From: Methanococcus voltae
GTDB taxonomy: Archaea > AGJL01 > Methanococci > Methanococcales > Methanococcaceae
DNA length: 64,000 nt
NCBI RefSeq assembly: GCF_024807655.1
Contig: NZ_JANUCR010000005.1
Coordinates: forward strand, 1 to 64,000
Reading direction: 5' to 3'
Under the pieces are notes generated by a model. It was not told where the DNA came from and did no database searches. It saw only the letters and a list, made by a program, of their open reading frames with translations. Position 1 is the stretch's first letter. Every line of letters begins with the position of its first letter. This document shows positions 40,088 to 49,817 of the stretch, piece after piece. The position numbers and the translations under genes are program-made.

Positions 40088-40227
40088 AATTTTTAGAACT
40101 ATTTTTAAGCATAATTAAAAAATTTAATCAAAGTTAATATATTTTGTCAAAATTTAACAAATGAAGGTATTATCGAACATATTATAACATATATACATAT
40201 ATATTAGAAATCTAACAATATTATATA

Positions 40228-40241
40228 TGAACAATTGTTCA
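40228..40241. promoter_or_regulatory. SmtB/CadC-type operator
   Basis: TGAACAATTGTTCA is a perfect 14-base palindrome that fits the TGAACA-type inverted repeat bound by SmtB/CadC/ZiaR repressors. It lies about 66 bases before the repressor start and immediately upstream of a TATA-like AATATATT, so a bound repressor would block transcription factor B or polymerase. Confidence 0.65.
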
Positions 40242-40306
40242 ATTGATATAATATATTAAATAATATACCCCTAAGAATAATAAAAATTAAAAATAAAGGT
40301 AATAGT

Positions 40307-40696
40307 ATGTCAACTCACGGAAAAAAAGATAAATTCATAAATTTAGAAAAAACAGAGGTTGAAATGTGTCAAGAACATGATAATGATAATACACATATTG
40401 AAAAAGCTATGGGATACCTACCCATCGACGAGGAAATTTTAGGGACTTCAAATTATTTCGCTGCTTTAAGCGAGCCTAATCGTTTAAAAATATTATATAT
40501 CCTTAAAAATGGAGAATATTGCCCTTGTGAACTATCTGAAATATTGGGATGTACAAAATCAGCTTTATCTCACCAATTAAGGATATTAAAAGATAAAAAT
40601 CTAATAAAAAATAGAAAAGATGGAAAATTTATATATTATTCCATTAAAGATTCAAAAATTTCAAAAATACTCGAATATATTAAAATTAAAAATTAA
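40307..40696 (+). CDS. CadC/SmtB-like metal-sensing repressor
   Basis: This ArsR-family regulator of 129 residues probably releases DNA on binding a soft or divalent metal. The winged-helix core is LSEPNRLKILYILKNG (54-69), with recognition helix TKSALSHQLRILKDKNLI. C72 and C74 (YCPCEL) sit at the alpha-3 position and C21 with nearby histidines (CQEHDNDNTH) in the N-terminal arm, the same layout as the Cd/Pb/Zn site of CadC. It precedes the metal ATPase by 46 bases and has its own palindromic operator. AAAGGTAATAGT precedes the ATG. Confidence 0.92.
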   Translation: MSTHGKKDKFINLEKTEVEMCQEHDNDNTHIEKAMGYLPIDEEILGTSNYFAALSEPNRLKILYILKNGEYCPCELSEILGCTKSALSHQLRILKDKNLIKNRKDGKFIYYSIKDSKISKILEYIKIKN

Positions 40697-40742
40697 AAAT
40701 TAAAAAAGAACGGTATAGACTGCCAAACCCCGAGATGAGATT

Positions 40743-42950
40743 ATGGTGGTAAAGTATCACTTAAAAGGATTAAAATGCTCCGCATGTGCATCTAAAATAG
40801 AACAAAAATTAAAAGAAATATATCCCCTAACAGCCATTAATTTAACAACTTTTGATTTGTTTATGTTTGATGAAGAATTTGACGAGAAAGAATTAGAAAA
40901 AATTATAAATTCAGTTGAAAAAGGTGTAAAATTAGTAAAAATAAATGATTATTCTTTTAAAAATGAAAAAAATAATAAAAAAAGTGAAAATAAAAATATA
41001 AATAAAGATATTGAAAAAATTAACCGTAAAAAAGTAATTGAATTGAGTATATTAAGTATTTTATTCCCAATATTATTATACACGTATTATTCGGGATATT
41101 TAACCCAAAACAATGCGATTATAGGATTTATAATTATGTATTTAATAACTGGAAGGTCCGTAATTATCAAAACTGTAAAAAATATTTTAAACGGTAATTT
41201 ATTCGATGAAAACTTTTTAATGACTATTGCGTCAATTGGTGCATTTTTTATTGGCGAATATCCTGAAGGTGTCGCAGTAATGTTATTGTACACGATTGGC
41301 GAATACCTACAAGAAAAAGCATTGAATAATTCAAAAAAATCTATAGATTCACTTGTCTCTTTAAAAGTCAATTATGCTAATGTATATGAAAATGGAGAAG
41401 TTAATACAGTAAACCCGGAAACTGTAAACGTTGGGGACATTATACTTGTAAAAGTAGGCGAAAAAGTTCCTCTTGACGGAATTGTTGTTAATGGAAGCTC
41501 CACTATTGATACATCGGCAATTACTGGAGAAAGTTTTCCCAAATCAGTGTATGAAAATGATAAAATATATTCTGGTTCTATAAATTTAGCAAACCCTTTA
41601 AAAATAAAGGTAATATCAGACTATAAACATTCTATGATTTCAAAAATAAGAGATTTAATAGAAATAGCAAATATCAAAAAATCAAAATCTGAAAAATTTA
41701 TAACAAAATTTGCAAAATATTATACTCCGAGCGTAATATTTCTTTCAATAATGATTGCAATCATCCCAATAATTGCGTATGGAGATTATTCCTGGATAAC
41801 TAAAGCATTAATATTACTTGTAATATCATGCCCTTGTGCATTAGTACTTTCAGTACCATTGAGCTATTTTTCAAGTATTGGAAAACTTTCAAAGGAAGGA
41901 ATTCTCTTAAAAGGCTCTAATTACATTGATGAACTAACTAAAATTAAAACAATAGCATTTGATAAAACTGGTACTTTAACATACGGAAAATTTGAATTAT
42001 CCGAAGTAATACCTGCAGATGGAAATTTTAAAAAAGAAACATTTTTAAAATTAGCTTATTTAGCATATAATGCTGAAAAAAATTCAAATCATCCATTAGC
42101 AATTGCAATATGTAAATATTATGAAGATAAATTATTATCTAAAAATAATCCAAATTATTTGTCAAATGACATTTTTATTAAATTATTGGCTAAAAAAATA
42201 AAAATAAAGTCGGTTGAAGAAATTTCTGGTAAAGGGATTGTTTTAAAATATCAATGTAATAATTCAAAGAACTTAAAAGAAAATATATTCTTAATAGGGA
42301 ATGAAAAACTATTAAAAATGTATGATATTCCCATAGTTAACTCCAATATAGGTTATAGTACTACAAACGTATTTTTAGTAATCAACGATAAATATATGGG
42401 ATACGGTAGCTTTGATGATAATTTAAAATATGAATCTCGAGAGACAATTGCCCAATTATCAAAAATGGGTCTAAAAAATGTATTATTAACAGGAGATACT
42501 GAAAAAGTTGCTGAAAAAGTAGCTAAAAACTTAAAAGTAGACGAATACTACTACGAATTATTACCCGTAGATAAATTAAACATTATTGAAAAAATGTCAT
42601 CAAACGACAAAATAGCTTTTGTAGGTGATGGGATTAATGATGCCCCAGTTATTAAAAGAGCTAATGTTGGAATAGCTATGGGCAATTTAGGTAGTGATAT
42701 AGCGATAGAAGCTTCTGACATAATAATTATGAATGATAACTTATTAAATATCGTTAAAGGAATTAAAATCGCCAAATACACTAAAAAAATAGTTCACCAA
42801 AACATAGTTTTGTCATTGGGTGTTAAGTTATTATTCATAATGTTGGCTATTTTCGGTAGCATTTCATTATGGGAAGCAGTTTTCGCTGACGTTGGTATCA
42901 CAATACTTGCAATCTTAAATTCATTACGAATAATCAATAAAACTTACTAA
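40743..42950 (+). CDS. Zn/Cd/Pb-exporting P-type ATPase (P1B-2)
   Basis: The 735-residue heavy-metal pump has an N-terminal HMA domain with KCSAC (C12, C15) and a lysine/asparagine-rich linker (about 75-100). Other motifs are TGES, the membrane metal site CPCAL, the phosphorylation site DKTGTLT, the HP motif NSNHPLA and GDGINDAP. The last helices read NIVLSLGVKLLF then LWEAVFADVG, with the lysine and aspartate that mark the Zn/Cd/Pb class rather than copper pumps. It is co-transcribed with the upstream repressor. Exporting toxic metal is the expected role; zinc homeostasis is possible. Confidence 0.95.
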   Translation: MVVKYHLKGLKCSACASKIEQKLKEIYPLTAINLTTFDLFMFDEEFDEKELEKIINSVEKGVKLVKINDYSFKNEKNNKKSENKNINKDIEKINRKKVIELSILSILFPILLYTYYSGYLTQNNAIIGFIIMYLITGRSVIIKTVKNILNGNLFDENFLMTIASIGAFFIGEYPEGVAVMLLYTIGEYLQEKALNNSKKSIDSLVSLKVNYANVYENGEVNTVNPETVNVGDIILVKVGEKVPLDGIVVNGSSTIDTSAITGESFPKSVYENDKIYSGSINLANPLKIKVISDYKHSMISKIRDLIEIANIKKSKSEKFITKFAKYYTPSVIFLSIMIAIIPIIAYGDYSWITKALILLVISCPCALVLSVPLSYFSSIGKLSKEGILLKGSNYIDELTKIKTIAFDKTGTLTYGKFELSEVIPADGNFKKETFLKLAYLAYNAEKNSNHPLAIAICKYYEDKLLSKNNPNYLSNDIFIKLLAKKIKIKSVEEISGKGIVLKYQCNNSKNLKENIFLIGNEKLLKMYDIPIVNSNIGYSTTNVFLVINDKYMGYGSFDDNLKYESRETIAQLSKMGLKNVLLTGDTEKVAEKVAKNLKVDEYYYELLPVDKLNIIEKMSSNDKIAFVGDGINDAPVIKRANVGIAMGNLGSDIAIEASDIIIMNDNLLNIVKGIKIAKYTKKIVHQNIVLSLGVKLLFIMLAIFGSISLWEAVFADVGITILAILNSLRIINKTY

Positions 42951-42980
42951 ACTAACTAAAAATTAACAATAATCAAAATT

Positions 42981-43010
42981 TAATACTAATTAATACTAAT
43001 TAATACTAAG
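42981..43010. repeat. Tandem repeat TAATACTAAT, 10-bp unit x3
   Basis: Three copies (the last ends AAG) lie 30 bases past the ATPase stop codon. Confidence 0.8.
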
Positions 43011-43183
43011 TTATACCAATTTTAACATATTTTACATAATTTTATTTTTATTTTAATCTCCTTTTGTAATTTATACTTATTTTTTTACTTGTTTATAGTA
43101 TGCAATATTTAAATAGATTGGAAGAATAGTATAATATGGTAATATTTTAATTGATTTGGATGTTTAAGGACTATGGTGGAAAT

Positions 43184-43774
43184 ATGAAATTATTATTTGG
43201 TACGGGAAATATAAACAAAGTAAAAGAAGCTAAATTAATCTTAAAAAATTCTAAATATGAAGTAGAACAGTTGAAAATACCATATCCCGAACTACAGGGT
43301 ACTCTCGAAGAAGTAGCTAAATATGGTGCTAAATATGTTTATGACGAATATATGTCCAAAAACGAAAAAATTTCTAATGAAAATGTAAGTATAATTGTAG
43401 AAGATAGTGGTTTATTCATAGAATCATTGCGAGAATTTCCCGGAACTTACTCAAAATATGTTCAAATGACATTAGGTAATGAAGGAATTTTAAAACTTCT
43501 TGGAACGTGTAAAAAGAGGAATGCGTATTTTAAAACCGTTATAGGATATTACGACGGCAAAGAAATCAAAACGTTTTCTGGAACGGTAGAAGGAACGATA
43601 TCCTATAAAATGAAATCTAACGGATATGGTTTTGCTTATGATAGCATATTTGTGCCAAAAGGTTGCGAAAAAACTTTTGCAGAAATGCTACCTGCTGAAA
43701 AAAGTGATATATCTCACCGAAAAAACGCATTTATGGAATTTAAAAGATATATAGATTCATTATCTAACGAATAA
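43184..43774 (+). CDS. rdgB: Non-canonical purine NTP pyrophosphatase (RdgB/HAM1)
   Basis: It hydrolyses ITP, dITP and XTP to keep deaminated purines out of nucleic acids. The 196-residue protein has [12 protein letters not shown] (6-17), [20 protein letters not shown], and a C-terminal [10 protein letters not shown]. The ATG at 43184 follows GGTGGAAAT; in-frame starts further upstream (43151) lack a site. It is a single gene. Confidence 0.95.
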   Translation: MKLLFGTGNINKVKEAKLILKNSKYEVEQLKIPYPELQGTLEEVAKYGAKYVYDEYMSKNEKISNENVSIIVEDSGLFIESLREFPGTYSKYVQMTLGNEGILKLLGTCKKRNAYFKTVIGYYDGKEIKTFSGTVEGTISYKMKSNGYGFAYDSIFVPKGCEKTFAEMLPAEKSDISHRKNAFMEFKRYIDSLSNE

Positions 43775-44022
43775 CACAAAATTATTCCTTTTATTTTATA
43801 TATTTTACATAAAATTTAATTATATTTTTAGGTATTTTAGGTAATAGCTACCCTAAAATAATATTATTTTAAAAATTTCAATATCTTATTAAAACATTAT
43901 GCCAAAGTACATATATTTAATAAGTAAAGAGTTAAAAATATCATATTATTAAAAAAGATTAAAAGATTAAAAGATTAGAAATAAGATAAATAGCTATAAT
44001 TTAAGATAAATATGGTGTAGAA

Positions 44023-45150
44023 ATGGAATTATCACAAAATATGGTTTTAATAATATTCGTATTACTATGGATACTATTACTAATTTTAGACAAATTTAAA
44101 GAAAAACACGATTTAAAATTAAACTATGAATTAAAAACTTATTTCGTATTTGGAGTCCTAAAAACTAAAATAGGACTAAAATTTATCGATAAAGTAGGAA
44201 AATATAAATTTTGGAGGTGGTTATCCACATTATCAATCCCCCTCGCAATATTTATAAGTATTTTTGCATTTGTAAATTATATGATGTCTTCCCTGGGCAT
44301 AATTAATGGAAGCATTGAGCGTGAAGCTGCAACGCCAGTAATTATGCTATTTGGAAACACAATTCCTTGGATTGCAGGTATATTCGCACTCGGTATTGGA
44401 ATTACAGTTCACGAACTTGCTCACGGTATCGTTGCAAGGTCATTTAACCAGAAAATTAAAAGTACCGGATTATTATTAGCATTGGGTATACCATTGGGTG
44501 CTTTTGTGGAGCTTTCAGAAGAATATCAAAATTCCGCCAAAAGGGTGCGTGGTTCAGTTGCTGCTGCAGGACCTATGGCTAATTTAGTACTTGCAATATT
44601 ATTCTTATTTGCATTGCCGTGGAGTGCTTCATTAAATAGTGATATAACAATATCTGAAGTGTTAGAAGGTCATCCAGCAGATGGAATATTAAAAAGCAAT
44701 GATATTATATATTCAATCGATGGAAACCGAATTGAATCATTACAAGAATTCCAAAAAGAAGCAAGTGAGCTAAAACCTAATGTAAGCTCGAATATTATAA
44801 TTATACGAGACGATAAAAAGTTAGAATATAATATTACTGCAGGTTCGGATGGAAAAATTGGAATAATGGCCATTACGTCAGGTTATGTAAACTTACTGGT
44901 AAATACCATCTATTGGTCATTTATGTTAAATTTACTACTTGCCATATTTAATTTATTGCCTGCAATACCATTAGATGGATATCATATTTGGATATCATTA
45001 CCGGACACCATAAGAGAGCTTGGAAATAGTCGAATTACTGACCATATCGCCAATGGGTTAGCATACATAATAAATGACAAAGTGTTGCATTCTATCGGTT
45101 CATTAATATGGTTGCTCATATTTGTAGTGATAATTTATTCATTTATATAA
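44023..45150 (+). CDS. Site-2-type membrane zinc protease (M50) with PDZ domain
   Basis: This intramembrane metalloprotease has 375 residues. Several membrane helices surround HELAH (residues 130-134), and the third zinc ligand is in NLLPAIPLDGYH near residue 315. Between them a PDZ-like domain (about 205-280) contains GHPADGILKSNDIIYSIDG. The RseP/S2P family cleaves membrane-bound regulators; archaeal substrates are mostly unknown and no anti-sigma-like partner is adjacent. GGTGTAGAA precedes the ATG. Confidence 0.93.
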   Translation: MELSQNMVLIIFVLLWILLLILDKFKEKHDLKLNYELKTYFVFGVLKTKIGLKFIDKVGKYKFWRWLSTLSIPLAIFISIFAFVNYMMSSLGIINGSIEREAATPVIMLFGNTIPWIAGIFALGIGITVHELAHGIVARSFNQKIKSTGLLLALGIPLGAFVELSEEYQNSAKRVRGSVAAAGPMANLVLAILFLFALPWSASLNSDITISEVLEGHPADGILKSNDIIYSIDGNRIESLQEFQKEASELKPNVSSNIIIIRDDKKLEYNITAGSDGKIGIMAITSGYVNLLVNTIYWSFMLNLLLAIFNLLPAIPLDGYHIWISLPDTIRELGNSRITDHIANGLAYIINDKVLHSIGSLIWLLIFVVIIYSFI

Positions 45151-45187
45151 TACAATTGAATAACCATTATTAAATAATATTAAATTA

Positions 45188-45220
45188 TTTTTTATTTTTT
45201 ATTTTTTATTTTTTTTATTT
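45188..45220 (+). terminator. T-rich terminator after the M50 protease
   Basis: Repeated ATTTTTT blocks begin about 40 bases past the stop codon, the form of an archaeal oligo-T terminator. Confidence 0.55.
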
Positions 45221-45431
45221 CATATATTAAATATTATATTTTTTTATAATTATATTTACATTTTATAGTAAATTTTTAAAATATATGAAATAATATGTAA
45301 ATAGAATACGCAAAGATTATATATTTATATTGTATCTTAATCATAATTGTATGAAATAATATGTAAATATAAATAACTTTTTAAATAAAAATATAAAAGT
45401 TAACATATTAAAAATTGATTTAAGGGATAAA

Positions 45432-46295
45432 ATGATAACAATTGTATGTGCGGAAGGCGGTTCTACAATATATGCGCTAAAAAATGCTATAAAAGAACTT
45501 GGACAACCTTGTAAAATATTATTACTTTCAGAAGATAATCTATTGGTTGATGACAATTATAAAATAGATACGGACTTAATTCACTCCAGATGTGGAATTG
45601 GAGACTATATGGACAGATTAACATTGTATTCGTGGCAAGTATTAAAAAATTTAGAAGAAGAAAACTATAAATTTGTAAACTCATTATCTACAATCTACAA
45701 CTCATCAGACAAATTTAAAACTTTGAAAATATTAAATAAAAATGGAATAAAAGTACCAAAAACAGCTTTAATTCGAGATTATGGTGATGCGATAAGATTT
45801 ATTGAAAAATACGACATAAAATATCCGTTAATATTAAAAAATTCGTTCTCAAAATGTGGTATGAGAGTAGACAAACCCCTTAACAATGAAGAATTAAAAG
45901 AAAAAACAAAAAATTCAATGTGGGAAAGCAAACTAATACAGGAATATATCGATTTTAAAGACCAAAATACTGGATTGTATAAAGATATGAGAGTATTGGT
46001 AGTCGATGGGCAAGTTGTAGGGGGCTATAGGAGAATAAGCAATGATTATATAACCAACCTATACAAAGGCGGAAGTATAGAAGAATTAAAAATTAATTCA
46101 GATGTTGAAGAAATAGCATTAAAATGTTCTGAAGTTATGAAAGGGGATATAATGGCAGTTGATTTATTGCCAAAAAATGATGAATACAATGTGGTTGAGG
46201 TAAATACCGCACCAGGGACCAAAGGATTTAGACAATTGGGTATTAATGCAGATGAAATAATAGCAAAATGCTTGATTGACCGTATGAAACGATGA
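45432..46295 (+). CDS. RimK-like ATP-grasp ligase
   Basis: The 287-residue ATP-grasp ligase belongs to the family that adds glutamate to ribosomal protein S6, coenzyme F420 (CofF) or tetrahydromethanopterin (MptN). Visible motifs are SSDKFKTLKILNKNGIKVPKT, the ATP-lysine region YPLILKNSFSKCGM, LIQEYIDF, KDMRVLVVDGQVVGGYRR and the metal site AVDLLPKNDEYNVVEVNTAPGTKGF (shown in part). I cannot decide between MptN, CofF and another acceptor from sequence alone. It is followed 63 bases later by a Mur-ligase-fold gene. AAGGGATAAA precedes the ATG. Confidence 0.82.
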   Translation: MITIVCAEGGSTIYALKNAIKELGQPCKILLLSEDNLLVDDNYKIDTDLIHSRCGIGDYMDRLTLYSWQVLKNLEEENYKFVNSLSTIYNSSDKFKTLKILNKNGIKVPKTALIRDYGDAIRFIEKYDIKYPLILKNSFSKCGMRVDKPLNNEELKEKTKNSMWESKLIQEYIDFKDQNTGLYKDMRVLVVDGQVVGGYRRISNDYITNLYKGGSIEELKINSDVEEIALKCSEVMKGDIMAVDLLPKNDEYNVVEVNTAPGTKGFRQLGINADEIIAKCLIDRMKR

Positions 46296-46357
46296 AATAA
46301 TAATAAAAATAAAAAAATAAAAATAAAAATAAAAATGGGGGTGAAATAATCTTAAAT

Positions 46358-47839
46358 GTGAAAGAAAAGGAAAATATGGAAAAAAATTCAAAAATACTAA
46401 TTGTAGATATAAACCATGGTGCTTTGGATATTGCAGAAGAATATCTTTTTAACAAAGATTTTAAAAATAGAAAATTAAAAAAAGGTAAAAAAGAAAATTA
46501 CGTTATATTATGGGATATTTATGGAAAAATTAATAAATTAAATGAATTATATGATTTAAAAGGTTCATCATCATTTACTGATAAAGATAAAGAAATATAC
46601 AAAAAATATAATAAATTAAAGGATTATATGCCTCAAAAATTAAAATTGATTACTTCAAAAATTGAAGATATTGATTATTCTGAATTTAGCGATATTATTG
46701 CACCAGTACACTGTCCCATAAATGTTAAATTTAAAACATTTCATGAATCAGTTTCAGAAATACTATGTACCAAATATAAAGATTTTATTTCAAAAATAAT
46801 TACAATAACGGGAGTAAAAGGTAAAACTTCCACTTCTGAACTAATAAATCACATTTTAAACGGTAAATACAACGTTTATTTACACAACAGTACCCAAGGT
46901 TCAATAACACCGACTGAAGTTCTAAATACGTTAAATAGATTGGAAAAGGAAAAAAAATTATACAAATATGATTATTTTATATTTGAAATATCTTTGGGGC
47001 TTGTTTCTTCAAAATATGGAATTATTACAAATATTTTAGAAGATTACCCAATAGCAAATAATTTAAGAAGTGCGAAAGTAAAATTAAGCACTTTAGAATT
47101 TGCAGATAATTGCTACATATTAAAAGACTTGTATAATAATTATAATAAAATTATTGAAAGTTTAAACATAGCTAATATACATATAATAGATAACAACCCG
47201 CCTAATTTAAAAATTATAAACAAATACCCTTTAGAATTTCAATATACTCCTAAAAATAATATTAATTTAAAAACTAATGATTTTAAGTTAAATAAAAAAA
47301 TTTTTGGATTACATAATATTTCAAATTGTATCTTAAGTTATGAAATTTGTAAAAATATGATGAATTCAGAAGACATTATTAAGAGAATTGAATCTTTTGA
47401 ATTAAAAAATAGAATGGAATTAGAATATTATAATATTTTAAGAAATACTAATCCAGGACTAAATATAAAATCAATTTCCAATTCAGTCGAAGATTTTATT
47501 GAATCTTTTGATAATCCCATAATATGTTTAGGTGGGGATTTTGGTTGTACTTGTGAAGAAATTAACGCAGAAAAATTGCTCAATCAGCTTTTGAAAATAA
47601 ATAAATTAAATAAATTAAGTAATAAAACACTGCCAATATATTTATCAGGCGATTTAGGTTATGAGATACATCAAATATGGCAAAAAAAATTGAATAACTC
47701 TGAAAAGATTTCAAATTTGAAAATAAGAGTTGAAATAATTGAAAATGTAAAAATAACTAAAAAAGAAGATTTGATTAAATTAAAAATATTGTCTGAAAAA
47801 AACAATTATTTAATAATATATAGAAGTTCCATTGTTTAA
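46358..47839 (+). CDS. cfbE: Mur-ligase-fold protein, probable coenzyme F430 synthetase CfbE
   Basis: The protein has 493 residues. After a short lead, ILIVDINHGALDIAEEY followed by WDIYGK resembles the N-terminal HGG-type segment I associate with CfbE. The P-loop ITGVKGKTSTSEL is that of Mur ligases, and a central domain and a C-terminal LGGDFGCTCEE follow. CfbE uses ATP to close the last ring of F430. An alternative is another Mur-type amide ligase. The start is unsure: GTG 46358 lies 14 bases after GGGGGTGA, while ATG 46376 follows AAAGGAAAAT. It pairs with the upstream ATP-grasp ligase. The window also holds three earlier tetrapyrrole genes. Confidence 0.6.
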   Translation: MKEKENMEKNSKILIVDINHGALDIAEEYLFNKDFKNRKLKKGKKENYVILWDIYGKINKLNELYDLKGSSSFTDKDKEIYKKYNKLKDYMPQKLKLITSKIEDIDYSEFSDIIAPVHCPINVKFKTFHESVSEILCTKYKDFISKIITITGVKGKTSTSELINHILNGKYNVYLHNSTQGSITPTEVLNTLNRLEKEKKLYKYDYFIFEISLGLVSSKYGIITNILEDYPIANNLRSAKVKLSTLEFADNCYILKDLYNNYNKIIESLNIANIHIIDNNPPNLKIINKYPLEFQYTPKNNINLKTNDFKLNKKIFGLHNISNCILSYEICKNMMNSEDIIKRIESFELKNRMELEYYNILRNTNPGLNIKSISNSVEDFIESFDNPIICLGGDFGCTCEEINAEKLLNQLLKINKLNKLSNKTLPIYLSGDLGYEIHQIWQKKLNNSEKISNLKIRVEIIENVKITKKEDLIKLKILSEKNNYLIIYRSSIV

Positions 47840-47898
47840 ATCATAAAATATAATCTAATTATAAATAAATTAATCAATACATTACTGTTATCCATAAA

Positions 47899-49344
47899 TT
47901 AATTTTTTATAATGGATTCATCAACCAATATGTAATCATATCGATAAATACCACCCATCTGGACTGTATTTTTTTTAACAATTCCAGAAAACAAAAGTTT
48001 TTGCAATTCTGTGGCTAAAATATTCTCACTGAAACCTTTATTTTTTGCATGAGCCATAAATGTCGAATAACCTTTTATAGTGTGATTTTCGGCTAAAATA
48101 TTTATTATAAAATTATTATCGAACAAATCCAATTCATTTATCAAATTATATTCGTCTATAATCTCAAAAATTATATTTTTCAAGTCATAGGGGGAATTTT
48201 TAATATGGTATTTTTGAGTTTGAATATCTTTATTTAATATATTATTTGGTTCTGCATAAATCCGTACATTCCAAGACTTTTTATATGCAATCTTTAAATT
48301 TTGTACCAAAGGTGAAACTTCATCCAACCTATGCTTTTTACCATTTATCAATACAGGTACTTTATTTTCTACTATTTTAGGAGGCTTTGGAATATCTAAA
48401 TATAACTTAAATCCCATTTTTTGATATAATACATCTTCAAGAACCATTAAATTAGATTCAGTTAAATTTATAAGCTTATAGATTTCCAAAGGCTTTAATT
48501 CACGATATGGGAATGTTGCAATATTTTTAAATAAATTTCTGGTATCCAACATTTTCATTAATTCTTTACCATACCCCTCAGAATTTCTAAGCGTAGAAAC
48601 TAAATCAATGTCATCCATTACTGATAAGTCCTTATTTTCTATAATTCCGTCTTTTAAAATATACAATGTAGCATTTTTAAGCATACATTCAGCTATACGA
48701 GATACGGGGTGCATATATACCGTTGGATACATCTGATATCGGGCTATAAGTAATGACTCGATTGCAGAAACACCTTTTTCCAAAATTCCTAAAGAATTAG
48801 AATCTTCAAAATCATTTATTGAGCTTATAATGCGGTGTATATCTATAGAACCATATGCCACACCCGTGTGATAACTATCCCGTATTAAATAATCCATTCT
48901 ATCTGAATCCATGTCTCCGTGTATTAATTTTCCCACAATACCTTTAGAATTATACGATTCAAGAACTTCTTTACTTTGATAATTTTCAAAATCCATCTTT
49001 TTTATTTTTTGTCGGGTGTAATGTTCATGGTCATAATTATTTATCTCTAAAGTATGTGAATAAGGAGGATGCCCAATATCATGTAAAAGCCCTAATATCC
49101 TAACTAAATTCACATCAACATTTGGATTATCCAGTTTTTTTGCCATTTCCCCTGCTACATACATAGTACCTAAAGAGTGCTCAAATCTTGTATGGTTTGC
49201 ACTAGGATAAACTAAACAGGTTAATCCTGTTTGTTTTATATTCCTAAGTCTTTGAAAATTTTCAGTATCCACGATGGAAATTTCTGATTCTTTTATCTTT
49301 ATATCCTTATGAATAGGGTCCCGGATTATTTTTGATTTTTCCAT
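47899..49344 (-). CDS. HD-superfamily phosphohydrolase (SAMHD1/dGTPase-like)
   Basis: The 481-residue metal phosphohydrolase has the complete HD set: H56 (TRFEHSLGT), H88-D89 and H92, H97 in LLHDIGHPPYSH, and a distal aspartate in HGDMDSDRMDYLIRDSYHTG. The layout is that of COG1078 proteins related to SAMHD1 and bacterial dGTPases, so a nucleotide substrate is likely, though it is not proven. The C-terminal about 90 residues are winged-helix-like. No clear ribosome-binding site precedes the ATG (GTAATAAGT on the plus strand), so it may be leaderless. Confidence 0.9.
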   Translation of the reverse strand: MEKSKIIRDPIHKDIKIKESEISIVDTENFQRLRNIKQTGLTCLVYPSANHTRFEHSLGTMYVAGEMAKKLDNPNVDVNLVRILGLLHDIGHPPYSHTLEINNYDHEHYTRQKIKKMDFENYQSKEVLESYNSKGIVGKLIHGDMDSDRMDYLIRDSYHTGVAYGSIDIHRIISSINDFEDSNSLGILEKGVSAIESLLIARYQMYPTVYMHPVSRIAECMLKNATLYILKDGIIENKDLSVMDDIDLVSTLRNSEGYGKELMKMLDTRNLFKNIATFPYRELKPLEIYKLINLTESNLMVLEDVLYQKMGFKLYLDIPKPPKIVENKVPVLINGKKHRLDEVSPLVQNLKIAYKKSWNVRIYAEPNNILNKDIQTQKYHIKNSPYDLKNIIFEIIDEYNLINELDLFDNNFIINILAENHTIKGYSTFMAHAKNKGFSENILATELQKLLFSGIVKKNTVQMGGIYRYDYILVDESIIKN

Positions 49345-49504
49345 AGTAATAAGTTATTTTTAAAAATATATATAGTTTTTTGATTTAATTTAGGCATTAA
49401 ACTCCCAGAAAGAATTTAAAGAAAATAAAAAGTACAAAAAACAAAGAATATGACGTTAATAAACGAGAAAATGAGAATAAAATAAAAATAAAATAATAAT
49501 ATAA

Positions 49505-49566
49505 ATATAATGTTAATTAAAAAATAAAATAAATATAATAAAAATAATAAAAATAATAATAAAAAA
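49505..49566 (-). terminator. T-rich end of the tRNA/5S operon
   Basis: On the minus strand, starting about 35 bases after the last tRNA-Asp, the sequence reads CATTTTTTATTATTATTTTTATT and continues T-rich for 60 bases. Methanococcus stable-RNA transcripts end at such oligo-T runs. Confidence 0.5.
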
Positions 49567-49600
49567 TGAATAAATCCTTACGGCTTAAAAATACAGAAAG

Positions 49601-49675
49601 CGCCCTGGCCGGGATTTGAACCCGAGTCACAGGAGTGACAGTCCTGTATGATAGGCCGAGCTACACCACCAGGGC
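49601..49675 (-). tRNA. tRNA-Asp (GUC), distal copy
   Basis: Full cloverleaf: acceptor GCCCTGG/CCAGGGC with discriminator G, anticodon stem CAGGA/TCCTG with loop CTGTCAC (anticodon GTC), T arm with GGGTTCAAATCCC. 3' CCA is not encoded. It is identical to the copy at 49974-50048. Confidence 0.97.
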
Positions 49676-49688
49676 ATAATAAAAAAAG

Positions 49689-49807
49689 TGATCGGCAGCG
49701 TCATCTTGTTCCCACCATATGGCAGTACTTAAGAAATCGCTGGAGGGCTTAATTTCCGAGATCGGAATGGGATCGGATGGGACACCTCCGCTATAACCGC
49801 CGTATCA
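49689..49807 (-). rRNA. 5S rRNA, distal copy
   Basis: About 119 nt, with closing helix TGATACGGC/GCCGATCA and the archaeal 5S core CCCATTCCGATCTCGGAA then TTAAGCCCTCCAGCG. It differs from the other copy at one base (plus-strand A at 49795, G at 50168). It lies between tRNA-Lys and tRNA-Asp, outside a 16S-23S operon. Confidence 0.96.
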
Positions 49808-49817
49808 ACAGCTAAAA

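Larger units (their letters stand above)
39625..40306. other. Long intergenic before the metal-resistance operon
   Basis: 682 bases. It contains a G+C-elevated structured segment (39857-40087) and the palindromic operator of the downstream repressor gene (40228-40241). The flanks 39640-39850 and 40090-40220 are plain A+T-rich DNA. Confidence 0.6.

Noticed and set aside
43835-43858. Hairpin TTTTAGGTA/TACCCTAAAA as an intrinsic terminator
   Set aside because: Archaeal termination depends on T tracts rather than hairpins, and the stem has a bulge with no T run directly after it.
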